From positions 1 through 22,018 of the forward strand of contig JANZKD010000013.1 of the NCBI GenBank assembly GCA_025061245.1: DNA of 22,018 bases, written 5' to 3'. How positions within the stretch are numbered: the stretch's first letter is position 1; the number at the start of each line of letters is the position of its first letter. Source of the DNA: Candidatus Culexmicrobium profundum (lineage in GTDB: Archaea > Thermoproteota > Methanomethylicia > Culexarchaeales > Culexmicrobiaceae). The notes below the pieces were generated by a model. It worked only from the letters and a program-made list of their open reading frames with translations. It ran no database searches and was not told the DNA's origin. Made by a program: the position numbers and the translations under genes. Of this stretch, positions 6,679-14,445 are shown piece by piece.

Positions 6679-7487
6679 TACCTACCACTCCTTTCCTTAG
6701 TTAAGATGTACTGAATATTTCCTATGATGACTAGTGCAATGACTAGAAGATGTGAAAGTGAAAGAGCATCTGCAGAAGATATACCTTCACCAGGACTTCC
6801 AATTAGGGTTTCATACTCAGCTGCACCTCTAATGCCTGCCAACATACCGCATAATTGCCCAGCATCTATGTATGGCATGTATCCTGGAGCATTCATCCCC
6901 CAAGTCATAATGGCTACTGGTACACCATAAGGTGTATAAAATTGCCTAATATAAGGTTCACAATAAGCGGTTGCAACAACTAAATCTATATCTTCAGCAC
7001 TCTTAACATTCTTCATCAATGGGATTTTTTCTACAGGTGTACCGTAAACATCCACTGATAGTGCCTTATGAACATTCTCAGCTATAGCTGCCATTGCAGT
7101 TTCATATCCGGTTATATAGCCGAAATCAACGTAATCAACACCATAGGTTTTTTTCTCCAAGTAGCTTTCTATTGCAGGCTTAATTCTAGTAGCAAATAAA
7201 GTTGGTCCTTCAGCAGTGTAAAGTGATATTAGAATTAACTTAACATCTTTACTTAATAGATGCTTTAAAACGGCAATATTGGAAGGTCCATGCTCAGGCC
7301 AGCTGGCTGCACCGACACCATACTCAAATAAAACAATACTACCAGGAGGTAACGATTCTATTTTATTGTAGAGAGCTAATACAGGTTCAGTTATTGGTAG
7401 TGGTAAACCCAATGGTCTAATAAGTGGAGCACCTACAACTATGAATAGCAGCAGATACATCAACCTTGGATCCAATTCTTTCACCAT
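6678..7487 (-). CDS. Doubly anchored protein with one large soluble domain, DUF6754-operon member
   Basis: 269 residues from ATG 7487. The start is chosen because GGAGG lies 8 nt upstream, overlapping the preceding stop (4-nt gap); an in-frame TTG at 7553 would overlap the neighbour by 62 nt. One helix at 9-27, a soluble domain at about 35-238, and a second helix at 242-262 ending in the basic tail LTKERSGR. Basic residues at both ends predict both termini inside and the domain outside the cell. The domain alternates hydrophobic strands and helices (SIVLFEYGVGA, VKLILISLY, IDLVVATAY), Rossmann-like in appearance, with conserved-looking patches FGYITGYETAM, YGTPVEKIPLM and GQLCGMLAGIRGAAEYE. 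No catalytic motif is obvious. I recall similar proteins beside DUF6754 genes but know no function. Confidence 0.75.
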   Translation of the reverse strand: MVKELDPRLMYLLLFIVVGAPLIRPLGLPLPITEPVLALYNKIESLPPGSIVLFEYGVGAASWPEHGPSNIAVLKHLLSKDVKLILISLYTAEGPTLFATRIKPAIESYLEKKTYGVDYVDFGYITGYETAMAAIAENVHKALSVDVYGTPVEKIPLMKNVKSAEDIDLVVATAYCEPYIRQFYTPYGVPVAIMTWGMNAPGYMPYIDAGQLCGMLAGIRGAAEYETLIGSPGEGISSADALSLSHLLVIALVIIGNIQYILTKERSGR

Positions 7488-7491
7488 GACT

Positions 7492-8139
7492 TCACCCTCC
7501 ATCTCCAGCTCTAAGCCAAGCACTCTCTCTCCCAGTGAATGTTCTAATAGCAAGTGCTAAAGAACCTATAGCTGCACCAATCATTATAGCTCTCTGACCG
7601 GCAACTATTGGGACATTCATGGCCCATGAACCTAACGTCACAAGGCCCGGATGCAACCAGCCACCTATAGGTGCATTATAAAGCATGATAATTATTCCAG
7701 AAATTAGGAATACGGTTGCTTCAAAATTTCTAGCTCTAAATGCCCTATATGACGCTGAAGTGATGAAAAATGCAAGAATAGAGTATACTGTTGGATCCAA
7801 TGCTGCAACCGTTGTAGAGTATAGCCATTGAAAGCTTGGGTGAACAGTTATAGGTGGAAGCAAACCTAGAATAGCCATAAGGTACATTAGGAATAATGTC
7901 CATGCACTTAATATTCTCCTTGTAGAATCCTTTTCCCTCATCACAACTCTACCATGCACAATAGTTAAGTTTACAACTCCCATAAACATTGCAAATGCTG
8001 CCATGATCATAGTCCAAATCTGTAAATCGGAAACTGCGCTATGCAAAATTGGGATAGCAAAGAAATAATCTGCAAAAGCCATAATGCCAAGTATAGCTGT
8101 TAGGAGTAAGGGTAATTCACGTCTACGAGCCCAAGACAA
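7492..8139 (-). CDS. Multi-helix membrane protein, DUF6754-operon member
   Basis: About 215 residues with five or six membrane helices and little soluble mass. Basic loops (RVVMREKDSTRR, YRAFRARNFE) mark cytoplasmic sides. The start is ambiguous. ATG at 8157 overlaps the upstream stop as ATGA, but AGGAGGG lies just inside that frame and is placed 8 nt before a TTG at 8139, which is therefore the better start (SWARRRELPLLL). The C-terminus (WLRAGDGG) ends 4 nt before the next gene. No family is recognised; the tight spacing places it in one complex or pathway with its neighbours. Confidence 0.72.
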   Translation of the reverse strand: MSWARRRELPLLLTAILGIMAFADYFFAIPILHSAVSDLQIWTMIMAAFAMFMGVVNLTIVHGRVVMREKDSTRRILSAWTLFLMYLMAILGLLPPITVHPSFQWLYSTTVAALDPTVYSILAFFITSASYRAFRARNFEATVFLISGIIIMLYNAPIGGWLHPGLVTLGSWAMNVPIVAGQRAIMIGAAIGSLALAIRTFTGRESAWLRAGDGG

Positions 8140-8153
8140 CCCATTATCCCTCC

Positions 8154-8924
8154 TCATGCACTAAGCAAACTAATAAACCATTCACCATAAGTTGCTCCAA
8201 GACTTGCTAGAATGGCACCTATCAATGCCATTACAGCCAAAAATATTCTGCCAAAATCTTCACCAACAATAGTGCCTATCTGCTCAGGATCTTTAGACAA
8301 ATATGCACTCGCGGCAAATATCTCTTCACCAATTAAAGCATAATCACAGACAGCGACGAAGAATGGAATATTATGATAATTGGCTGTGCCGCCAACTTGT
8401 ACAGCTCCAGCCCTATATGCATTCTCTAATATCATCAAAGTCTCAGCATAAAAACTACCCACCATAACCGTTCCAGCAACACGTTCCCTATTTATAATTC
8501 CCATAGCCGTAGTAGCCATGGGGAACTGGCTATACACGAATCGAACCATTTCAGGTCTAAATCTATCTGCCTTTCCTTCAGTTTGGAAAGCTAATTTAAC
8601 ATTCTCCAAAGCTAATGGATACACAGACTGAGTAGCTATAAGCATTATTGGTTCAACATCATACTTGGCACATAGCCGGGTAGCGTAATTAGTAACTGTC
8701 AAACCAGCAAGTGTTTGAGCATCAATGCCACCAATTCCTGGAACCATCAGCAAAGGCTTACCCATCTCAGCGCATCGACCTACAACTTCTTCAATGGCAT
8801 CAAGAGGAGCAATCTTTCGCAATTTAAATATCGGCTTTCTCTTCGATGCCCACAACGATAGAAGCATTAGGAAGCAAAGTATTAGAAATGTAACAAACTG
8901 TGCAATTCTCCCCTGAATTAACAA
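8154..8924 (-). CDS. DUF6754-like membrane-anchored protein, first gene of the operon
   Basis: 256 residues: one membrane helix (8-25), a basic stretch (ASKRKPIFKLRK), a soluble domain (about 38-225), then a second helix (229-248). The positive residues just after helix 1 predict the soluble domain inside the cell. The domain pattern VPGIGGIDAQTLAGL (61-75), VGSFYAETL (155-163), GTANYHNIPFFVAVCDYALI (179-198), GEEIFAASAYLS and VGEDFGRI matches what I remember of DUF6754, found in bacteria (e.g. Chloroflexota) and archaea with no known function. The TTG start at 8924 is set by a perfect GGAGGT (8938-8933) 8 nt upstream. The start codon sits in the loop of an 8-bp inverted repeat. It is the first of four coupled genes. 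Confidence 0.75.
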   Translation of the reverse strand: MLIQGRIAQFVTFLILCFLMLLSLWASKRKPIFKLRKIAPLDAIEEVVGRCAEMGKPLLMVPGIGGIDAQTLAGLTVTNYATRLCAKYDVEPIMLIATQSVYPLALENVKLAFQTEGKADRFRPEMVRFVYSQFPMATTAMGIINRERVAGTVMVGSFYAETLMILENAYRAGAVQVGGTANYHNIPFFVAVCDYALIGEEIFAASAYLSKDPEQIGTIVGEDFGRIFLAVMALIGAILASLGATYGEWFISLLSA

Positions 8925-8932
8925 GGGAGAAT
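8905..8932 (-). promoter_or_regulatory. Stem-loop enclosing the start codon of the DUF6754-like gene
   Basis: Perfect 8-bp inverted repeat: ATTCTCCC (8905-8912) and GGGAGAAT (8925-8932), with a 12-nt loop. In the minus-strand mRNA the TTG start (8924-8922) is the first codon of the loop, and GGAGGT (8938-8933) lies just 5' of the stem. The hairpin could hold the start codon exposed or limit initiation. The repeat is certain; a regulatory role is inference. Confidence 0.4.
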
Positions 8933-8945
8933 ACCTCCATCATAA

Positions 8946-8971
8946 ATCTTATATCAATTAATATATATAAA
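8946..8971. promoter_or_regulatory. Overlapping divergent promoters, DUF6754 operon and DUF885 gene
   Basis: Minus strand: TTTATATATATTAA (8971-8958) lies about 26 nt upstream of position 8939, giving a short leader that contains the GGAGGT. Plus strand: CTTATATCA (8948-8956) lies about 27 nt before ATG 8981, giving a leaderless message. The two elements are adjacent, so factors at one promoter could interfere with the other. Confidence 0.5.
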
Positions 8972-8980
8972 TATGACTGT

Positions 8981-10555
8981 ATGAAAAACAATGATTTAAA
9001 AGAGATATTAAGTGAATTAGATGAGAAGATTTTAAAAATATATATGGAAAAAATGAGAAGAATACTGGTACCTTCAAGAGAAGAAATCAACTCATTGCTA
9101 AACAATATAAGAAGCATAAGAGAGGAAGCATGCAGACTTCAAAAAAACATAAGCGAAGAAGATGTGGAAAAAAGTGTGTGGATAAGTCACATAATAGAGT
9201 TAATGGATTGCTGGGAAGTTGGAATAAAAGAAAATATGAGACATCCAAGCAAATACCTTCGTGGAGTTGGATTCAGAATATCAAAAGTAATTGAGGATAA
9301 AAAGAAGGGTTTAAAGGAGAAGAGTGAAGAGATAAAGAAGATATCAGAAAAAGTTGCCAAGTTACTACAAACAGTATATGAAATGTGCTTAAATGTTGAT
9401 GATAATAGAGTTGAAAGAGCATTAAGATGTCTAGAGGGGTTAAAGATAGACTTAGAAAAATACTCCAAGATTGTTGAGAAAATGGAAATTAAAGTAGAGG
9501 AAGAGAAGAGATGGAGAAGCGAAATTCTGAGAGAACTTAAAAAAATATTAAGCATAATTGAAGAATACAAACCAAAAATTGAAGGGATAATTGGAACTAG
9601 TAGAGAATTAATTGAAGACATTCCATACGAAAAATTGTTGGCGAAGCGTTATGGTATACCTATAAAATGGGTTCTGGAATGGTATAAGGAAGAGTTTGAA
9701 AAGGCTAAATTAAAATTTAAAGAATTAGCTGAAAAATTATGTCCAAATAAAGAGCCATTACAATGCTTAAGGGAAAGAATACATATTCCCTATAACACCC
9801 CTGAAGAAATGTTCAAAGATATGAAAGAATTTTTGGAAATCGCTAAGAAACATGCTAGGAAGTATATAGACTTTCCAGATGAAGTTACATGTAAAGTTGT
9901 TGGCTTAAAAGAATTTGAAAAAGATATATACCCAATGGGACATGCAGGGGGACCAGACCCTCTTGAGGGAGGATTGGAAAGCTATGTTGCATTAAACCAA
10001 TACAATTATAAAGCATTTTCAAGGGGATGGCTTATGATGATGGCAATACATGAAGCCTACTATGGGCATAATATACATTCAATTAAGGTGGGATTAGCCA
10101 ATATACCGAAATCATTCAAAATAGGTAGTGGAATAGCTATACCATTATCAGAGGGACTTGCACATAGAGGGGAGGAACTACTCCAATATATATATGATGA
10201 TGAAGCATTTCCTCTATTAGTAGCATGGAGAAGGGTTCAAACAACATTAAGAATATACATAGATATAGGATTATTCCATACTAAAGAGCTAACTCCAAGA
10301 GATGCAGTAAAATTGTATATGGATGTAATGGGATTTGACGAGCGAACTTCAAAGGGACTTGTGGAATGGCATCTAGAAAATAGAGGGTATAATGTCTGCT
10401 ACTTCGCAGGATACAAGATGATAGAAGAATTAAGGAAGCATACAAACATAAGTGAAAAAGAATTCAGCAACACATTATTCTCAGCTGGATTCATATCAAT
10501 AAACAATGTGAAAAAACTACTTAAGATAAAGGATAAAATGCCATGGGAAATTTGA
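8981..10555 (+). CDS. DUF885-like zinc metallopeptidase with helical N-terminal region
   Basis: 524 residues from ATG 8981. That start is preferred over the frame opening at 8900 because it matches a leaderless promoter and avoids overlap with the divergent operon start. Residues 1-230 are highly charged heptad-like helices (coiled coil). The C-terminal half holds a gluzincin-like site: His357-Glu358-AlaTyrTyrGly-His363 (HEAYYGHN) and a downstream Glu391 in LSEGLAHRGEE. This is the HExxxGH...EG layout of DUF885 proteins (HExxPGHH...EGWA), with the Pro and second His altered. DUF885 members are presumed carboxypeptidase-like zinc peptidases. No signal peptide is seen, so it is likely cytoplasmic. 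Its substrate is unknown. Confidence 0.75.
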   Translation: MKNNDLKEILSELDEKILKIYMEKMRRILVPSREEINSLLNNIRSIREEACRLQKNISEEDVEKSVWISHIIELMDCWEVGIKENMRHPSKYLRGVGFRISKVIEDKKKGLKEKSEEIKKISEKVAKLLQTVYEMCLNVDDNRVERALRCLEGLKIDLEKYSKIVEKMEIKVEEEKRWRSEILRELKKILSIIEEYKPKIEGIIGTSRELIEDIPYEKLLAKRYGIPIKWVLEWYKEEFEKAKLKFKELAEKLCPNKEPLQCLRERIHIPYNTPEEMFKDMKEFLEIAKKHARKYIDFPDEVTCKVVGLKEFEKDIYPMGHAGGPDPLEGGLESYVALNQYNYKAFSRGWLMMMAIHEAYYGHNIHSIKVGLANIPKSFKIGSGIAIPLSEGLAHRGEELLQYIYDDEAFPLLVAWRRVQTTLRIYIDIGLFHTKELTPRDAVKLYMDVMGFDERTSKGLVEWHLENRGYNVCYFAGYKMIEELRKHTNISEKEFSNTLFSAGFISINNVKKLLKIKDKMPWEI

Positions 10556-10630
10556 ATCATTTTCACAACTTTAATGACCATAACGCATCAAAACACAAAC
10601 CATAAGTCACTTAAAGATCACGTGCAGTTT

Positions 10631-10648
10631 AATAAAAATAAAAAGAAG
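10631..10648 (-). terminator. U-rich terminator of the amidohydrolase gene
   Basis: Ten nt after the stop the minus strand reads CTTCTTTTTATTTTTATT (10648-10631), an oligo-U tract suitable for archaeal intrinsic termination. It lies between two convergent genes. Confidence 0.45.
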
Positions 10649-10657
10649 ATTTTAATG

Positions 10658-11830
10658 CTATTTTCTAGTGTAAACCACTTTTCCATCAATGATAACCATT
10701 TCCACCCTTGTCTTCAAATCCAACGGATCTCCATCTATTATTCGGATGTCAGCATCTTTACCTTTCTCTATACTGCCAACTCTATCGGCTACACCTAAAA
10801 TTTCGGCTGCATTTATGGTTATTGCTTTTAATGCTTCTTCATAGGGTAATCCATGCTTAGCGGCTAGGGCAGCACAGATTGGTAGGAACGCGATTGTCTG
10901 CCCAACAGCATCTGTTTGAATTGCAAGTTTAACTCCAGCTTCATAGAGAATCCTTGGAGTATTGAAGTTGAGTTCTCTCATTTCCCATTTTCCTCTACTT
11001 AGAAGACTTGGACCCCAAACTGCAGGTACACCCTTCTTAGCAATCCAACTTGCAATTCTATGACCTTCTGTGGCATGCTCCCATGATAATTTAACATTAA
11101 ATTCCTCTGCAATTCTAATTGCAGTTGCAATGTCATCAGCTCTATGTGCATGCGCTCGAAATGGAATTTCACCACGCAAAACTCTTTCAAGTGCTTCTAG
11201 CTTTAAATCAATTTCAGGCATTTTTGATGGATCCTCTTTTCCCAACTCCTTCTTCCTCATATAATTTTTAGTTTTCTGAAGCCATTCCCTTAAAAGACCA
11301 GCTACACCCATACGTGTACTTGGAGTCTTCTTAAGTTCTAATCCATAAACTCTCCTTGGATTTTCACCAAAGGCAATCTTCATTCCAGATGGCTCCTTTA
11401 AAACCATTTCATCAACTACAACTTTTGGCGCGGTTTTTATAACTACACCCATTCCTCCAATCACGTTTGCACTACCAGGCAATATTTGAACTGTTGTAAC
11501 TCCAGTCTTTAATGCTGCTTCAAGCCCTTTTTCATCAGCATTAGCTTTAATTGCATCAATAGCTCTTAAATGAGGAGTAATTGGGTCAGTTGCTTCATTA
11601 CCATCACTTCCAAACCAACCTACAGTTTCTTCAAAAATGCCGATGTGACAGTGTGCGTCAATTAGCCCCGGCATAACAATTTTTCCCTTGGCATCAATGA
11701 CTTCTGCAGCTTCAGGAATTTTAATATCAGTTCCAACAGCCACAATTTTACCATTCTCAATTAGAATTGTACCACGCTTTATAACGCCCTTAGTTATGGT
11801 TAAAATTTTCCCATCCTTAATTGCAAGCAA
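10658..11830 (-). CDS. Amidohydrolase, imidazolonepropionase-like
   Basis: 390 residues. A small beta domain opens the protein (DGKIL...IENGKIVAVG). The metal-dependent TIM barrel follows: PGLIDAHCHIG gives the first ligands His60 and His62. Likely further ligands are His227/His229 (RAHAHRADD), His252 (WEHATEGH) and Asp307 (QTDAVG). The C-terminus ends IEKGKDADIRIIDGDPL, which closes the beta domain. These are features of cyclic-amide hydrolases of the imidazolonepropionase/prolidase-like subgroup; the substrate cannot be told. No other histidine-degradation gene lies nearby, so a true HutI role is unlikely. The TTG start at 11830 has GGAGGG 6 nt upstream. A TATA-like TTTAAATATT lies about 35-40 nt further up. 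Monocistronic and cytoplasmic. Confidence 0.88.
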   Translation of the reverse strand: MLAIKDGKILTITKGVIKRGTILIENGKIVAVGTDIKIPEAAEVIDAKGKIVMPGLIDAHCHIGIFEETVGWFGSDGNEATDPITPHLRAIDAIKANADEKGLEAALKTGVTTVQILPGSANVIGGMGVVIKTAPKVVVDEMVLKEPSGMKIAFGENPRRVYGLELKKTPSTRMGVAGLLREWLQKTKNYMRKKELGKEDPSKMPEIDLKLEALERVLRGEIPFRAHAHRADDIATAIRIAEEFNVKLSWEHATEGHRIASWIAKKGVPAVWGPSLLSRGKWEMRELNFNTPRILYEAGVKLAIQTDAVGQTIAFLPICAALAAKHGLPYEEALKAITINAAEILGVADRVGSIEKGKDADIRIIDGDPLDLKTRVEMVIIDGKVVYTRK

Positions 11831-11978
11831 ATAAAACCCTCCACAACGTCTATTTCAGAAAATATTTAAAATTAATCTCCAGCGAATAAGAGAGGCTTTC
11901 ATACTTTGCTAAGACTTGTTAAAATGAAGAAACCTCTAATAGTATTTAGGAAATCTTTACAGAAAGGAAGCAAATAAG

Positions 11979-11986
11979 CATAAAAG
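11979..11986 (+). promoter_or_regulatory. TATA-like element of the ABC exporter operon
   Basis: CATAAAAG lies about 20-25 nt upstream of the GTG at 12003, consistent with a leaderless first gene. It is weaker than the other boxes in the window. Confidence 0.3.
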
Positions 11987-12002
11987 TACTATTTTAATCT
12001 AG

Positions 12003-12935
12003 GTGATAAGCATAGAAGCAGTAATTGAAGTTGAAAAACTAGCTAAAAGCTATGGTAAAATTCAAGCATTAAAAGGTGTAAGCTTCAAAGTTTATAGCGG
12101 AGAAATAGTAGGATATATTGGCCCCAACGCCTCTGGAAAGACAACTACACTGAAAATTTTAGCTGGGTTAATTAAAGCCGATTTCGGAGAAGTAAAAGTC
12201 TTAGGCTTAGACCCATGGGAGAACAGTTTAGAAGTAAAATCAAAACTAGGATTCCTACCCGAAAAACCCATTATACCACTTGGAGTTGAAGTTAGCTTTC
12301 TACTAGAAAAAGTTGCTAAGATTAGAGGAATAAGCTACCCTAGAAGAGAGATTATTAAACTCTCACAAACATTAGATTTCAAAGATTATCTTAACGTAAG
12401 CATAGGTAAGTTGTCTAGAGGTTATCTTCAAAGAGTATTATTAGCAACAACGTTAATTGGAGAACCAGAATTACTCCTACTAGACGAGCCAACAGCAAAC
12501 CTAGATCCAGTGGGCCGAAAATTATTATTAAGTTATCTAAAGGAACTATCAAGGAGAAAGCATACAATAATTATTTCATCACACATATTATCAGAAATAG
12601 AAGCTACATGTAACAAGTTAATAGTAATATACTCAGGCTCAATAATAGCAAAGGGTAAGCTTGAAGACTTAGCAATAAAATATGGGCTTCCAATATCGTT
12701 AACCTTAACTGGAAAAGACTTAGAAGTAAAAGTAAATGAAATCAGAAAACTCGAATATATTGGCAGAGTTTTATTTGATTATAAGAATAAGTTAATTGAA
12801 GCTCAAATTGAAAGCAGTAAACTTTCTGAATTCCAAGACTTCATTAAAGATTTAGACTTGAATATTCTAAAAATAAAGCCACCATCAATTGAAGAACTCT
12901 ACTTAAAGATAATGGAGGATGTTGAAATTGAATAG
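12003..12935 (+). CDS. ABC transporter ATP-binding protein
   Basis: 310 residues. Walker A is GPNASGKTT (40-48), the signature is KLSRGYLQR, Walker B is LLLLDEPTANLDP and the switch His is in IISSHILSE. The C-terminal extension of about 90 residues after the nucleotide-binding domain (from LPISLTLTGKDLEV) is typical of ABC-2 type ATPases of the NatA/CcmA class. These drive exporters made of one ATPase and a six-helix permease. GTG at 12003 is the only ordinary start in front of the domain. The GGTGAT here overlaps it, so the message is probably leaderless. It overlaps the permease gene and is the first gene of a four-gene operon. Confidence 0.9.
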   Translation: MISIEAVIEVEKLAKSYGKIQALKGVSFKVYSGEIVGYIGPNASGKTTTLKILAGLIKADFGEVKVLGLDPWENSLEVKSKLGFLPEKPIIPLGVEVSFLLEKVAKIRGISYPRREIIKLSQTLDFKDYLNVSIGKLSRGYLQRVLLATTLIGEPELLLLDEPTANLDPVGRKLLLSYLKELSRRKHTIIISSHILSEIEATCNKLIVIYSGSIIAKGKLEDLAIKYGLPISLTLTGKDLEVKVNEIRKLEYIGRVLFDYKNKLIEAQIESSKLSEFQDFIKDLDLNILKIKPPSIEELYLKIMEDVEIE

Positions 12936-13749
12936 ATTAAAAGCCATAATCAACCTAATAAGCCTCCAAATAGAAACTAACTTCAAAAATAAATGGTATG
13001 CAATGATCATCCCAACAGTATACTTATTCATGCTAAACACATCAACAGTAGTGATTTCCAGCTATACTGAGCCATTAAAAAGTAACATAATACTTGAAAG
13101 ATGCATGGCTGGCATGAACATTACATATTATGTAACCACGTTATTGTCATTAGTCATCTGCTCAACACTTCTATTGATAGAATTTGGAGAAAACATTAAC
13201 TTCAATTTAATTCAACCGATAAGAAGAAGCGAATATGTAGTTTGTCTCTGGACTTCAACTATATTTCCAACAATTCTAGCAACAATGATTATTCCAGCAA
13301 CTCTAGTTTCCATCATAATATCTCCAAGCTATGCATTAAATCTAATACCATGCATGAGCATCCACACATTAATGATGACATTATTTTTAACACAAATTTA
13401 TGCCCTGGTGATAATACTCTCATGCTTCCTACTATTAAGAAAAGGCGTGGGATTAATATATATTATAACAGGGTTGATATTCATAGCATTGACGTCAATG
13501 GCACCTTCAATAAATTATTTCTTGCCATTAGATCCAAAAATAACCAGCTTAATTGAATTCCTCATCTTTAGCCTAATTCCAAGCAGTCATTTAGCAAGCG
13601 CCATATATGCCAACATAAATAGCCTACCCTATCACTATGAAATACTATTGAACAATGCTTTTCAAATGCTATTAGTCCAAATTATACTCACATTAATTCT
13701 AATGATCGTTTCAATATTCTTATTTGAAAAATATTTTGAGGTGAAATAA
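12928..13749 (+). CDS. ABC-2 type permease
   Basis: About 273 residues with six predicted membrane helices (around residues 25-45, 70-88, 105-130, 145-165, 170-195 and 245-268). It is the membrane partner of the ATPase just upstream. The TTG start at 12928 is preferred because GGAGG (12914-12918) is 9 nt upstream; an ATG at 12919 abuts the GGAGG and would have no spacing. It overlaps the ATPase stop by 8 nt. The helices contain few charged residues, and the substrate (lipid, peptide, drug or sodium) cannot be inferred. Confidence 0.82.
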   Translation: MNRLKAIINLISLQIETNFKNKWYAMIIPTVYLFMLNTSTVVISSYTEPLKSNIILERCMAGMNITYYVTTLLSLVICSTLLLIEFGENINFNLIQPIRRSEYVVCLWTSTIFPTILATMIIPATLVSIIISPSYALNLIPCMSIHTLMMTLFLTQIYALVIILSCFLLLRKGVGLIYIITGLIFIALTSMAPSINYFLPLDPKITSLIEFLIFSLIPSSHLASAIYANINSLPYHYEILLNNAFQMLLVQIILTLILMIVSIFLFEKYFEVK

Positions 13750-14445
13750 TTGAAGAGAATTGGATATGCAATTTTAACTTCAATGATAATAATCTTAATC
13801 TCATGTGTAATATTTAGTATATCACCCTTCACAACAGGAGGAAAATCCTTCAGCTCACAGACAATAAATACAACCAAGACTAAAGCATATATAATGGTTG
13901 GTCGAAAACAGCTCATTGAATTACTCAATTATACAGAAAAAACTAAATATGAAACAGTTATTCCAGAAGGAATAATACTATTTTCAGATGCAATAATAGA
14001 CTGTGAAAAAATATTTAAAATTAAAATGGAACCGCCATTAAAAATTGAATGCCATCTATATAGAGGCAGCTTAAATAGTAAGATACTGCCAGTATTAAAC
14101 CTCTCAAGTATAGAAATAGAAAGAATATTGTCAATTCCAAGGGAATACTTTTCAAAATATCTAGATGAAAAACAATTAAACAATATTTTAAACAGCATAC
14201 GCTTTGATAAAAACATATCAACTGATGGTGAAATTATAATTTCTAATTATACATCATATAGCATAATACTAATAGCATTTAAGGAGAAAAAATATGAAAG
14301 CAATATTGAAATGATAACATCTAAAGAATTCAAAATCAATTTAATAAAAGCTATTCCAAGAATAAGTTTAATTTCATTAATTGGATTAGGTATAATAGTT
14401 GTAGACTACTATACTGAGAGGAGAAAGAGAAGTGAAAAACAATGA
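13750..14445 (+). CDS. Membrane-anchored extracytoplasmic protein of the ABC operon
   Basis: 231 residues. An N-terminal hydrophobic segment (about 5-26) acts as signal or anchor. A roughly 170-residue polar domain with several N-glycosylation-type sites (NTT, NYT, NLS, NIS) follows. A C-terminal helix (about 200-221) ends in YTERRKRSEKQ. The charge pattern places the domain outside, with both ends in the cytoplasm. The TTG start lies directly after the permease stop, with GAGGTGA 4 nt upstream. I do not recognise a family. Its place between permease and regulator suggests an accessory subunit of the exporter, perhaps a substrate or signal sensor. Confidence 0.7.
   Translation: MKRIGYAILTSMIIILISCVIFSISPFTTGGKSFSSQTINTTKTKAYIMVGRKQLIELLNYTEKTKYETVIPEGIILFSDAIIDCEKIFKIKMEPPLKIECHLYRGSLNSKILPVLNLSSIEIERILSIPREYFSKYLDEKQLNNILNSIRFDKNISTDGEIIISNYTSYSIILIAFKEKKYESNIEMITSKEFKINLIKAIPRISLISLIGLGIIVVDYYTERRKRSEKQ

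Noticed and set aside
9187..9621. 144-residue minus-strand ORF inside the DUF885-like gene
   Set aside because: It is the reverse of a Lys/Glu-rich coiled-coil region, giving a Ser/Leu/Phe-rich product with no motif.
12400..12440. ABC signature LSRGY instead of LSGGQ
   Set aside because: LSxGx variants are common in ABC-2 type ATPases, so this is not a defect.
13242..14221. Several ORFs (66-104 residues) overlapping the ABC permease and the extracytoplasmic protein
   Set aside because: The sense genes have correct starts, overlaps and membrane helices; these have Asn/Ser-rich or reversed products and no start signals.
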